From: CAYQAJ01 sp964415245 | GTDB taxonomy: Bacteria; Planctomycetota; Planctomycetia; Pirellulales; Pirellulaceae | Direction of reading: 5' to 3' | Assembly: GCA_964415245.1 (NCBI GenBank) | Contig: CAYQAJ010000058.1 | Location: 1 to 21,051, forward strand | Length of the DNA: 21,051 nucleotides | Part shown: positions 1 through 6,374 of the stretch, piece after piece | Layout of the letters: every line of letters starts with the position of its first letter | How positions within the stretch are numbered: the first letter of the stretch is position 1 | Program-made: the position numbers and the translations under genes | The notes under the pieces: generated by a model | Seen by the model: only the letters and a program-made list of their open reading frames with translations | Databases searched by the model: none | Told to the model about the DNA's origin: nothing

Positions 1-1
1 G

Positions 2-47
2 AAGAAAGAGCTCCAGCTTGACTCCGAGGTCCTGGCGTGGTTTCAAG
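2..47 (+). pseudogene. Possible 3' fragment of a BrnA-like antitoxin, cut at the tRNA boundary
   Basis: Reading frame 2 of the first 47 bases gives KKELQLDSEVLAWFQ. This resembles the segment LRLDxxVlxWFra near the C-terminus of BrnA/DUF4415 antitoxins, which normally continues with GxGYQtRINavLR. Here the frame enters the antisense strand of tRNA-Pro immediately after the WFQ and no such residues follow; it stays open to a stop at 383-385. The match is only about 12 residues, and the start lies outside the window. Its position against the tRNA 3' end suggests a junction of an integrated element, but chance similarity cannot be excluded. Confidence 0.3.
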
Positions 48-122
48 TCGGGGCGGCGAGATTCGAACTCGCGGCCTCCTGCTCCCAAAGCAGGCGCGCT
101 AGCCAGGCTGCGCTACGCCCCG
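48..122 (-). tRNA. tRNA-Pro(UGG)
   Basis: The minus strand folds as a complete cloverleaf. The acceptor stem is CGGGGCG (122-116) paired with CGCCCCG (55-49), with discriminator A at 48. The anticodon stem CCTGC/GCAGG closes the loop TTTGGGA, giving anticodon TGG (plus-strand cca at 85-87). The T arm is GCGAG-TTCGAAT-CTCGC (72-56). The 3' CCA is not encoded. This is the last gene of the minus-strand block. Its 3' end faces the left window edge, where a tRNA-targeting element would sit. Confidence 0.95.
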
Positions 123-481
123 TTTTCTCCTGGCAACACCGGCACTCTCGGCGGACCCAGTACAGCGTCCGCTCCTGCGTTTCCTGTCGCACCGGTGCGA
201 AGCTCATGCTAACCGTGCGTGAAACAAGCGGCAACGGGCATGTATATGTACATGGGTATAGTATCAGCCAAACGCGCGCGTACAGGGAATTCGACACTCG
301 CAGCGCCAACCGGTTCGTGCAGTGGCGGGCGAGATGTTTGCCAGCCAACCGCAGTGTCACCAGCGAAACGATAGCGACGCAATGAGGCGCGATCGGCCGG
401 CGGCGAGTTGCCGGCGAGGGGGCGAGGGCGTCGATGAGCAACCCGTGCACGTTGCGGGTTCGAACCGCTCGGCCAATGCGT
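123..481. other. Intergenic spacer, 359 bp, with one AT-rich motif
   Basis: No convincing coding region is seen between the small minus-strand gene ending at 482 and tRNA-Pro. Open frames that cross it also run antisense through the tRNA and are rejected. The only clear structure is the AT-rich motif at 242-261, which contains the inverted repeat CATGTA (239-244) / TACATG (249-254). On the minus strand the motif contains TATAC-like hexamers that could serve as a -10 box for the tRNA. Confidence 0.6.
242..261 (+). promoter_or_regulatory. AT-rich palindromic motif, copy 1
   Basis: The sequence GTATATGTACATGGGTATAG stands out in a GC-rich spacer. The reverse complement of 1551-1570 matches it at 17 of 20 positions. 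It includes the palindrome ATGTACAT and, with two bases of left flank, CATGTA-TATG-TACATG. It could be an operator or part of a promoter for tRNA-Pro. No regulator can be named from the sequence. Confidence 0.4.
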
Positions 482-745
482 CTACGACGACCTTTTCGCA
501 GAGTCCTCGATGGGCTCAACTTCGGTCTGGTGAGACCGGCCGGACGCCAATCTTACCATTTCACGAATCACCTTGACCAGCGCCGAACGCGAATCTTCAG
601 GGACTTGCGACAAATCGACCGTAATGGCTCGCCCCGACTCCAGTGCCAGGCGGACGTGAGCGACGCGAGCTCCCGCCGACACACTCATCCCGCCTTCGGC
701 CTCCGCAGCCTGTTGAAACAGGTGTTCGGTGGATGGGTTCGTCAT
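482..745 (-). CDS. Small protein of unknown function, coupled to the GNAT gene
   Basis: This 87-residue gene is chosen to start at 745 (MTNPSTEHLF), not at the longer in-frame start at 772. The ATG overlaps the TGA stop of the upstream acetyltransferase as ATGA, and an AGGAGAG ribosome binding site lies just upstream inside the end of that gene. The product has an amphipathic N-terminus, a central hydrophobic stretch (VAHVRLALESGRAITVDLS) that looks like two beta strands, a helix (ALVKVIREMVRLAS) and a polar tail. There is no signal peptide or membrane segment. I do not recognise a family. The 4-nt overlap implies co-translation with the acetyltransferase, so the two probably act together. 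A partner, regulator or antitoxin role is only a guess. Confidence 0.6.
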   Translation of the reverse strand: MTNPSTEHLFQQAAEAEGGMSVSAGARVAHVRLALESGRAITVDLSQVPEDSRSALVKVIREMVRLASGRSHQTEVEPIEDSAKRSS

Positions 746-1368
746 TGGGGCTCTCCTATCGCGTTCAGCCATTCAATCCCTTGACGCCCGGAATACTCGA
801 AATAGGCCAGGTCGTAGTAGCTCGGATCTTGTTCCAGCCGGGTCATCTGACACTTCTTGTAAAAAGGCTCGGCTTGCGGAAGCGAGTGAAGCCCGACGCG
901 ACCTTCGAAGCCTTCTTCGATACTGATTCGGACCGCTTCGGACATCAGGACCGTACCGACGCCGAGCAACCGAGGCGGATCGGTCGAACCCTTGAGATTC
1001 CAGGGGGCCGACTCCAGGTAGTCCACGTAAACGACGTGACCCTCACCGAGACGGGCGCGGCGCGGATGTCTGAGGACCGCCATGAGTCCTTGGATCTCAT
1101 TGTCCGATTCGACGGCGACCAGCATGTGTTGCCCTGCTTCTATACTATCCGCCTTATTCCGCCAATCCCAATGCGCGTGCTCAAATGGGGCAAGCCCCGC
1201 GGCTTGTCCCAACTCCGCCGCCCTTTCTCGCGCCGCCGCCCACTTAGTTTCAATCTCGGCCAGCTGATGCGCGAAAAAACCCCGGTAGACGCTCGCCGGT
1301 ATCAGCGGCCGGGTCGCGACCCGATTGTCGAGCAGCTTCGCCTGTCGGCGGCTCGAAATAATCACCAT
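742..1368 (-). CDS. GNAT-family N-acetyltransferase
   Basis: The 208-residue product has the GNAT acyl-CoA binding core. A beta strand (HVVYVDYLES, about 111-120) is followed by motif A, RLLGVGTVLMSEAVRISIEE (133-152), with the R-x-x-G-x-G pyrophosphate loop. After it comes GLHSLPQAEPFYKKCQM (159-175), the usual motif-B region in which the aromatic residue sits near the CoA thiol. The N-terminal third (LAEIETKWAAARERAAELG) is helical and unlike short ribosomal-protein acetylases. The substrate cannot be predicted. The start at 1368 (MVIISSRR) is preferred over 1410 because the extra 14 residues look unrelated; no strong ribosome binding site is visible for either. It overlaps the following small gene by 4 nt. 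A candidate promoter lies about 180 nt upstream within the AT-rich motif at 1551-1570. Confidence 0.75.
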   Translation of the reverse strand: MVIISSRRQAKLLDNRVATRPLIPASVYRGFFAHQLAEIETKWAAARERAAELGQAAGLAPFEHAHWDWRNKADSIEAGQHMLVAVESDNEIQGLMAVLRHPRRARLGEGHVVYVDYLESAPWNLKGSTDPPRLLGVGTVLMSEAVRISIEEGFEGRVGLHSLPQAEPFYKKCQMTRLEQDPSYYDLAYFEYSGRQGIEWLNAIGEPQ

Positions 1369-1678
1369 GCAGAAAACCCGCCGGCATTCCCGAGTCGAAG
1401 CGTGGCGCAAGTGGCGGGTGAGTCGATCGACAATCCAGTGTACATTCCGGCGAATGTTTCCGAAGCGCCCGTCTTTGGGTGGGCGAAAAGCCGCGAGTTG
1501 CAGCGAAGCGCGCGAGGGCCTGAGTCGCGATGAGCGTCAATGAACCTTGTGTATACACATGTATATATACTGTCGTGGCGGCTGCAACGCATCGGAAACC
1601 AAGATTCTCGCCATAGCGTGATCGACGACGAACGCACGAACGCTTGTGGCGAGACTTGCGTTGCACCGAATGTGGCGA
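1369..1678. other. Intergenic spacer upstream of the GNAT gene
   Basis: These 310 bases separate the parB stop from the GNAT start, both on the minus strand. Short frames on both strands lack family features and good starts. The AT-rich motif at 1551-1570 is the only marked structure. On the minus strand TTGCAG, a 16 bp spacer and TATACA overlap it, which would make a sigma70-like promoter for the GNAT cassette. Confidence 0.5.
1551..1570 (-). promoter_or_regulatory. AT-rich palindromic motif, copy 2, probable promoter/operator of the GNAT cassette
   Basis: Read on the minus strand this is GTATATATACATGTGTATAC, matching copy 1 at 17 of 20 positions in the opposite orientation. It contains the perfect dyad TATACA-CA-TGTATA. 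The core TACACATGTA fits the TACAnnTGTA half-site rule of BlaI/MecI/CopY-type repressors, a known consensus, but no such regulator gene is in the window. A TTGCAG-16-TATACA promoter overlaps it. Confidence 0.4.
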
Positions 1679-2692
1679 TTAGCCGGCGGCGAGCTGCTGC
1701 TGGGGGCCGTGTGCGTCGGTCAGCAATTGGTGCAGGCGGTCGAATTCGTCGGCGCTGGTGAAGTGCACGACGATGCGGCCCTGTCCGCGGCTCCCCTTGC
1801 GCACGTCGACCCGCGTGCCGAGGGCCATGCGAAGCTGCTGCTCGAGCGCGGCAATCTGCTGATTGCGCTGCGGTCGGCGGCGGCCGTGCATGGCGACGGT
1901 GGCAGGCGCGTCGTCGCGCTGGATCGTCTCCTGCACCTGCCGTTCGACTTCGCGGACGCTTAGTCCCTCGTCGCTAATGCGCTCGCAAAGGGCGACTTGT
2001 TCGCGCTCATCTCCCAAGGGAAGCAGCGCTCGGGCATGGCCAGCGGAGATTGTGCCCTTTTGTACTGCATGCTGCACGGCGTCGGGCAGTTCCAGGAGTC
2101 GCAGCAGGTTGGCGATCGTCGAGCGATCGATCTTCAGCCGCTGAGCGAGATCCTCTTGCAAGCAGCGGTGCTCGTTGAGATACCGCTTGAAAGAGAGGGC
2201 TTTTTCGATCGCGTTGAGGTCCTTGCGCTGCAGGTTCTCGACGATGGCCAGCTCGGCCACGAGGCGATCGTCGGCCTCGCGCACGCGCGCCGGCACCGTC
2301 GACCAGCCCGCCTTGATGGCCGCCCGAAGCCGCCGCTCGCCCGAGATGAGCTGGTAGCGCTCGCCGACGCGGCGCACCAGAATGGGCTGGAGCATGTCGT
2401 GCTCTTTGAGGCTCTCGGCCAGCGAGGCCAGTTCCGACTCGCTGAAGTCGCGGCGCGGCTGGAAAGGATTGTCGTCGACATCGTAGACGCTCAGTCGAAG
2501 TAGGGCGTCGTTGCCGTCGGCGGGCGAATCGGACTCCGCGCGATCCGACGGGGCGGTGCTAGCACTGCCTTCGGCTGCGGAAGCATTCCCCCGGCTTCGC
2601 TGCTCGGTGTCCGCGTCATGTTCGTTCGAATTCACCGACGGACTGCCCAAGAGTGCTGCCAGTCCGCGCCCCAATCGTCGCTCCCTCGCCAC
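1679..2692 (-). CDS. parB: Chromosome-partitioning protein ParB
   Basis: ParB binds parS and spreads along DNA as a CTP-dependent clamp, working with ParA in chromosome segregation. The 337-residue product shows the family layout. The N-terminal RRLGRGLAALLG (5-16) resembles the peptide that stimulates ParA ATPase. A variable acidic linker follows (about 20-65). The ParB/Srx-like CTP-binding domain carries DNPFQPRRDF (74-83), GERRLRAA (118-125) and ENLQRKDLNAIEKA (152-165). A helix-turn-helix lies at about 178-202 (EDLAQRLKIDRSTIANLLRL), and a short C-terminal dimerisation domain ends the protein. The start is GTG at 2692, preceded by a strong GGGAGGGAGGG purine tract. Upstream lies a parS cluster. 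The usual partner gene parA is not adjacent; the next upstream gene is DUF1015. Confidence 0.95.
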   Translation of the reverse strand: MARERRLGRGLAALLGSPSVNSNEHDADTEQRSRGNASAAEGSASTAPSDRAESDSPADGNDALLRLSVYDVDDNPFQPRRDFSESELASLAESLKEHDMLQPILVRRVGERYQLISGERRLRAAIKAGWSTVPARVREADDRLVAELAIVENLQRKDLNAIEKALSFKRYLNEHRCLQEDLAQRLKIDRSTIANLLRLLELPDAVQHAVQKGTISAGHARALLPLGDEREQVALCERISDEGLSVREVERQVQETIQRDDAPATVAMHGRRRPQRNQQIAALEQQLRMALGTRVDVRKGSRGQGRIVVHFTSADEFDRLHQLLTDAHGPQQQLAAG

Positions 2693-2854
2693 GTTGCCCT
2701 CCCTCCCTGTAGGCCTGTCAGCATGTTCCGCGTCGGCGTCCCTGCCCGCGGTGGGTCTCTATTGGTATCGTCGCCATGTCGGATTCGGAACGAACAGAAA
2801 GTTGGAGCAGGTTTCGGATGCGGAGAACGGCCGGTCGCGCAGACTCGGCAAGGT

Positions 2855-2879
2855 AGGTCCCGTCTGCCGGGCGGGACCT
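2855..2879. repeat. Hairpin, AGGTCCCG/CGGGACCT family
   Basis: The arms AGGTCCCG (2855-2862) and CGGGACCT (2872-2879) enclose a 9 nt loop. The same arms, extended to AGGTCCCGCT, recur at 3112-3136, so this looks like a dispersed REP-like unit. There is no T-run after it on either strand, so it is not a classical terminator. Confidence 0.6.
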
Positions 2880-2906
2880 GATGCGATCGCTATGTTGTGA
2901 CCGGTC

Positions 2907-2959
2907 GACCTGCGTTGTGGCCGGTCTCCCGACCGAGCCACAAAGGCTGACCGCAGGTC
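2907..2959. repeat. Nested inverted repeat (cruciform-type element)
   Basis: The outer arms GACCTGCG (2907-2914) and CGCAGGTC (2952-2959) flank an inner hairpin, TTGTGGCCGGTC-TCCC-GACCG-A-GCCACAA (2915-2943), which has a single bulged A. Just left of it, the 13-mer GTTGTGACCGGTC (2894-2906) is repeated with one change at 2914-2926. The inner CGGTCTCCCGACCG core recurs at 6322-6356 upstream of ahcY. Confidence 0.65.
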
Positions 2960-2996
2960 TCAAGGGAGGAGAAGTGTCGTCCTGAATCACGGCGGC

Positions 2997-3090
2997 GTCA
3001 TGAGACCCGCGCCGAACGCGGTGATATCGGCGGGTCATGAGACCCACGCCGAACGCGGTGAAATCGAGGGGGGCAGGAGACCCGCGCCGA
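2997..3090 (+). repeat. Three phased direct repeats, period 37-38 bp
   Basis: The core GAGACCCGCGCCGAACG occurs three times with few changes, with equivalent bases at 3000, 3037 and 3075. The first two units are longer and share GTCATGAGACCC followed by GCCGAACGCGGTGA. The third unit diverges after GAACG. They lie directly left of the parS sites. Confidence 0.7.
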
Positions 3091-3111
3091 ACGGATGATC
3101 ACACCGAATCA

Positions 3112-3136
3112 AGGTCCCGCTCAGCAAGCGGGACCT
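3112..3136. repeat. Hairpin, second AGGTCCCG-family copy
   Basis: The arms AGGTCCCGCT (3112-3121) and AGCGGGACCT (3127-3136) pair perfectly over 10 bp around the loop CAGCA. It is the same family as 2855-2879 and sits 19 bp from the first parS site. Confidence 0.6.
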
Positions 3137-3154
3137 ACGTCGGCAAAGACGGCA

Positions 3155-3170
3155 CGTTTCACGTGGAACA
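3155..3170. promoter_or_regulatory. parS: parS site 1 (one arm imperfect)
   Basis: The 16-mer CGTTTCACGTGGAACA matches the bacterial parS consensus TGTTNCACGTGNAACA except at its first base. ParB dimers load here. It lies 463 bp upstream of the parB start. Confidence 0.85.
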
Positions 3171-3190
3171 CACAGGGGCTGCGATCTGCG

Positions 3191-3206
3191 CGTTTCACGT
3201 GAAACG
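3191..3206. promoter_or_regulatory. parS: parS site 2
   Basis: CGTTTCACGTGAAACG is a fully symmetric 16-bp palindrome with the parS core GTTTCACGTGAAAC. Its centre is 36 bp from that of site 1. Confidence 0.9.
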
Positions 3207-3241
3207 CCGGTTTTACGCCAGCCGCGCAAACAGCGCAGATG

Positions 3242-3257
3242 CGTTTCACGTGAAACC
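3242..3257. promoter_or_regulatory. parS: parS site 3
   Basis: CGTTTCACGTGAAACC has the same perfect 14-bp parS core as site 2. Its centre is 51 bp from that of site 2. Confidence 0.9.
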
Positions 3258-3322
3258 CGGCGCCACAGGAAGGCGGAAAACGCCACATGAATGTGGCGGC
3301 TAACCGGGGTGAGTGCCTGAAT

Positions 3323-3354
3323 CGCCGCGTCGCCGCATCCCCGTGTCCCCGCGT
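3323..3354 (+). repeat. 8-bp tandem repeat, four units
   Basis: The units are CGCCGCGT, CGCCGCAT, CCCCGTGT and CCCCGCGT, just after the DUF1015 stop on the other strand. The reverse-complement unit ACGCGGCG recurs at 13410-13425, where it runs into a 10-N gap. Confidence 0.6.
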
Positions 3355-3373
3355 CACTCGATCATCGTAGCGG

Positions 3374-4720
3374 TTACTCCAGCGGGTTGATGACCAGCCC
3401 GCTGAGCAGCTTGGGGTAGAAGTAGGTGCTCTTGGCCGGCATCCGCTCCTTGTGTTGAGAGATAAGTCGGATGTGCTCGAGCGTGGCTGGCATGACCAGG
3501 GCGGCAAGTGCGAATCGCTTCCCCTGGCCGCGCATTCCCGCGGCGTCGCGTTCGGCGGTGTCGCCCTTGGTCAGGCCGTCGACGACCTCTTCCACCGAAT
3601 GCACGTACCGCGGCGCGGGATGCCCCTTGGCACCCAGCAGCGTATCGACGACCAGCCCGTGCAGTATGCTCACTCCCAAGCTGCGCCACGGCACACTTCG
3701 CGAAGGGTACATCTCCGCCATCCGCGCGAGCCCTTGATCGGTAATGCGGGCCATGACCCAGGTGTCATCGCGGGGGCAGTAGAAGGCAAAGTTCCCCTGC
3801 TGGCCGGCCAGTTCCAATTCGGCCCAAAGCTCAGGAGCGAGCGCTGCTCCCTTGCCCGCGACCTCCGTCTCGAATGCGCGGGCGAGTTTGTTTTCCATCT
3901 CCGCCGACGACAGCTCGGGAATCTGGCGGAACAATCGATGCGTGGGCAATACGATCATGCCGGGGTCGCTCATGCTCACGCACATGGCGAGAACCGAATG
4001 GGCGGCGTGCGTCGGCGATAATTCGCCATTGGCAGCCAATCGGTCGCGGTAGTCGCACGCCGTCTCGTAACGATGATGGCCGTCGGCAATATAGAGCGGC
4101 TTGGGCCCCACTTGGGCTTCGACGGAGGCGATCGTTTCGAGATTGGTCACAGGCCACAGCCGGTGCACGACACCCAGATGGTCGGTTGCTTCGAGCGGAG
4201 TGGCACCGACCACTTCCCGCTCGAGCAATTCCTGTGCATGGTTCTCGGCGTCGGGATAGATGCCGAAAATGGGGCTGAGGTTGGCGCGGCAGGCCGTCAT
4301 CAGCTTCAGCCGGTCGGCCTTGGGCCCGGCATGCGTCTCTTCGTGCGGGTGGATGTTCCCCTCACCGAATCGTTGGAGTCGCACGCGGCAGAGGAATCCG
4401 CGGCGGGTGAGCGTTGCGTCGCCGTACGAGAACGATTGGTGGTACACGTAGAGAGCGGGTTGCGCATCGCGGTCGAGCACCCCCTCTTCGCGCCAGTTCT
4501 TCAGGTAGCCCGCGGCGCGGCGGTATCGCGCGTCGTCGTCTTCGTCGCCCGGCTCGGCGCGATTCAGGATCAGCCGAATGGCGTTCGCCGGGTGTCGCTT
4601 GTAGAGCTTCTCTTGCAGCGCGCTGTCGATCACGTCGTACGGCGGCGCAATCACGTCGCTCAGCGAACCGACGTGGCCCAGGTCGTACCGCAACGCGCGA
4701 AATGCCTGAATATCGGGCAT
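3374..4720 (-). CDS. DUF1015 family protein
   Basis: The 448-residue product is a full-length member of the DUF1015 family (COG4198), a widespread cytoplasmic protein without a firmly assigned activity. Family signatures are VIAPPYDVI (23-31), IHPHEETHAGPKADRLKL (123-140), the highly conserved IADGHHRYETA (211-221), and the C-terminal KSTYFYPKLLSGLVI. The clustered His, Asp and Arg residues in ADGHHRYE suggest a metal- or phosphate-binding active site, which is inference. There is no signal peptide or membrane segment. From memory, homologues in other phyla often sit beside serA/serC; here the neighbours are ahcY, 110 bp upstream on the same strand, and parB. The ATG at 4720 lacks a clear Shine-Dalgarno sequence. 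Confidence 0.9.
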   Translation of the reverse strand: MPDIQAFRALRYDLGHVGSLSDVIAPPYDVIDSALQEKLYKRHPANAIRLILNRAEPGDEDDDARYRRAAGYLKNWREEGVLDRDAQPALYVYHQSFSYGDATLTRRGFLCRVRLQRFGEGNIHPHEETHAGPKADRLKLMTACRANLSPIFGIYPDAENHAQELLEREVVGATPLEATDHLGVVHRLWPVTNLETIASVEAQVGPKPLYIADGHHRYETACDYRDRLAANGELSPTHAAHSVLAMCVSMSDPGMIVLPTHRLFRQIPELSSAEMENKLARAFETEVAGKGAALAPELWAELELAGQQGNFAFYCPRDDTWVMARITDQGLARMAEMYPSRSVPWRSLGVSILHGLVVDTLLGAKGHPAPRYVHSVEEVVDGLTKGDTAERDAAGMRGQGKRFALAALVMPATLEHIRLISQHKERMPAKSTYFYPKLLSGLVINPLE

Positions 4721-4830
4721 GGGATTATGACGGGAGCTTGAACGCAGCGCAAACCTGCGGAATCCGTCGAAGTGCAGCTAACGCGGAAAACGTTGCCTTA
4801 CGCCACCAACCAACAGTGAACGACTGACCA

Positions 4831-6147
4831 CTAATACCGATAGTGGTCCGGCTTAAATGGCCCATCCACGGGCACGTCGATGTACTCGGCCTGCTTCGGC
4901 GTTAGCCGTGTGAGTTTGACGCCGAGTTTGTCGAGGTGCAGCCGCGCGACTTCCTCGTCCAGCTTTTTGGGCAGAACGTGTACGCCCAGATCGTACTTCT
5001 CCGGATCGGTCCACAGGGCCAATTGGGCCAGCACCTGGTTGGTGAACGACGTCGACATGACGAACGACGGGTGTCCCACCGCGCAACCGAGATTCACCAG
5101 CCGTCCCTCGGCCAACAGGATGATGGAGTGGCCGTCGGCGAACGTGTAGCGATCGACCTGCGGCTTGATCGTTTCCTTCGTGACCTTTTTTTGTCCGTTA
5201 AGCCAAGCCACGTCGATCTCCAGGTCGAAGTGCCCGATGTTGCACACGATGGCGTCGTTGGGCATGACCGACAGGTGCTCGCCGCGGATGATATCGCGAT
5301 TGCCGGTGCAGGTGACAAAGATATTGCCGATCGGCGCGGCCTCTTCGAGCGTGGTGACCTGGAATCCCTCCATCGCCGCCTGCAGCGCGTTGATAGGGTC
5401 GATCTCGGTTACGATCACGCGGGCGCCGTACCGCTGCATCGACTGGGCACAGCCCTTTCCCACGTCGCCGTAGCCGCACACGACCACCACCTTGCCGGCG
5501 ACCATCACGTCGGTGGCCCGCTTGATGCCGTCGGCCAGCGACTCGCGGCAGCCGTACAGGTTGTCGAACTTGCTCTTGGTTACGGAATCGTTGACGTTGA
5601 TGGCGGGAACCTTCAACTCGCCGCGGCGGTGCATCTGGTAGAGCCGCTTGACGCCGGTGGTCGTTTCTTCCGACAGGCCCCGAATGCCCGGGAGCAACTC
5701 GGGAAATCGCTCGTGCACCATGGCGGTCAGGTCGCCGCCGTCGTCGAGAATCAGGTTCAACGGCTCGCCGTCGGGAAAGTGCAGCGTCTGCTCGATGCAC
5801 CAGTCGAACTCCTCGGCCGTTTCGCCTTTCCAGGCGAACACCGGCACTCCCGTCTTGGCGATGGCAGCGGCGGCGTGATCCTGCGTCGAGAAGATGTTGC
5901 AACTGCTCCAGGTGACCTGAGCACCCAACTCCGTGAGCGTTTCGATCAGCACGGCCGTTTGCAGAGTCATGTGCAGGCAGCCGGCGATGCGCGCCCCGGC
6001 AAGCGGCTTATCGCGGCCATACTTCTCGCGGAGTGCCATCAGGCCGGGCATCTCGTTCTCGGCCAGGTTGATCTCGCGTCGGCCCCAGTCGGCCAAATCG
6101 ATATCCTTGACCCGGTAGGGAACTGCTGCCGTTTGCGTGTTCGCCAC
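4831..6147 (-). CDS. ahcY: Adenosylhomocysteinase (S-adenosyl-L-homocysteine hydrolase)
   Basis: The enzyme splits S-adenosylhomocysteine into adenosine and homocysteine with tightly bound NAD, recycling the by-product of SAM-dependent methylation. The 438-residue length fits the family. Visible signatures are HMTLQTA (59-65), ILDDGGDLT (133-141), NVNDSVTKSKFDN (184-196, with the catalytic-site lysine), the NAD-binding loop GYGDVGKG (225-232) followed by TEID (247-250), and the C-terminal FKPDHYRY that reaches the neighbouring subunit's cofactor. The start is placed at GTG 6147 (VANTQTAA), with GAGGAG seven bases upstream. The longer frame to 6363 runs through a dispersed palindromic repeat and is rejected. 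A promoter candidate lies about 120 bp upstream. Confidence 0.95.
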   Translation of the reverse strand: MANTQTAAVPYRVKDIDLADWGRREINLAENEMPGLMALREKYGRDKPLAGARIAGCLHMTLQTAVLIETLTELGAQVTWSSCNIFSTQDHAAAAIAKTGVPVFAWKGETAEEFDWCIEQTLHFPDGEPLNLILDDGGDLTAMVHERFPELLPGIRGLSEETTTGVKRLYQMHRRGELKVPAINVNDSVTKSKFDNLYGCRESLADGIKRATDVMVAGKVVVVCGYGDVGKGCAQSMQRYGARVIVTEIDPINALQAAMEGFQVTTLEEAAPIGNIFVTCTGNRDIIRGEHLSVMPNDAIVCNIGHFDLEIDVAWLNGQKKVTKETIKPQVDRYTFADGHSIILLAEGRLVNLGCAVGHPSFVMSTSFTNQVLAQLALWTDPEKYDLGVHVLPKKLDEEVARLHLDKLGVKLTRLTPKQAEYIDVPVDGPFKPDHYRY

Positions 6148-6268
6148 GTGGTGCTCCTCGACTGTTGCGGTGGAACTGGCCAGCCATCCGTGCGACTGGC
6201 TTGTCGGGTTTTTGCGGCGGAATGGCAAAACGAGTGGGCCTGCCGCCGCCGATCGTTGCGGAAATCGT

Positions 6269-6298
6269 ATGATAGGGCGAACCGGCCCGATCGTCCAA
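6269..6298 (-). promoter_or_regulatory. Candidate sigma70-type promoter of ahcY
   Basis: On the minus strand TTGGAC (6298-6293) and TATCAT (6274-6269) are separated by 18 bp. Transcription would begin near 6262 and leave a leader of about 115 nt before the GTG start. Confidence 0.5.
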
Positions 6299-6321
6299 TG
6301 GGCCCTATCCCCTGTTGCGGC

Positions 6322-6356
6322 GCGGTCTCCCGACCGTGCCGCGGTCGGGAGACCGC
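6322..6356. repeat. Perfect 15-bp-arm hairpin, dispersed repeat
   Basis: GCGGTCTCCCGACCG (6322-6336) and CGGTCGGGAGACCGC (6342-6356) pair perfectly around TGCCG. The arm shares the CGGTCTCCCGACCG core with 2921-2935 near parS, so it belongs to a dispersed family. It lacks a flanking T-run. Confidence 0.75.
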
Positions 6357-6374
6357 GGTACAAAGAGCCTTAGC

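Larger units (their letters stand above)
2693..3373. other. Repeat-rich noncoding spacer carrying the parS cluster
   Basis: These 681 bases between parB and the DUF1015 gene hold no supported gene. From left to right they contain a hairpin (2855-2879), a nested cruciform-type element (2907-2959), three phased 37-38 bp repeats (about 2997-3090), a second hairpin related to the first (3112-3136), three parS sites (3155-3257) and an 8-bp tandem repeat (3323-3354). The parB promoter should be in the left part but no clear hexamer pair is seen. Confidence 0.8.

Noticed and set aside
643..1533. 296-codon plus-strand open frame opposite the GNAT gene
   Set aside because: The GNAT motifs and the coupled ATGA overlap on the minus strand are more convincing; the plus frame has no recognisable domain.
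2997..3090. CRISPR array
   Set aside because: Only three units exist, with 37-38 bp total period and similarity extending over most of each unit, so there are no unique spacers, and no cas gene is present.
6148..6268. SAH or SAM riboswitch in the ahcY leader
   Set aside because: I compared the leader with the conserved GAGGAGCG/GCUC-type SAH core from memory and saw no matching paired core.
6322..6356. Rho-independent terminator
   Set aside because: The hairpin is strong but no T-run follows on either strand, and related copies occur in other spacers.
6148..6363. N-terminal extension of ahcY to 6363
   Set aside because: It would translate the 15-bp-arm dispersed hairpin; the GTG at 6147 has a GAGGAG site and begins a normal-length enzyme.
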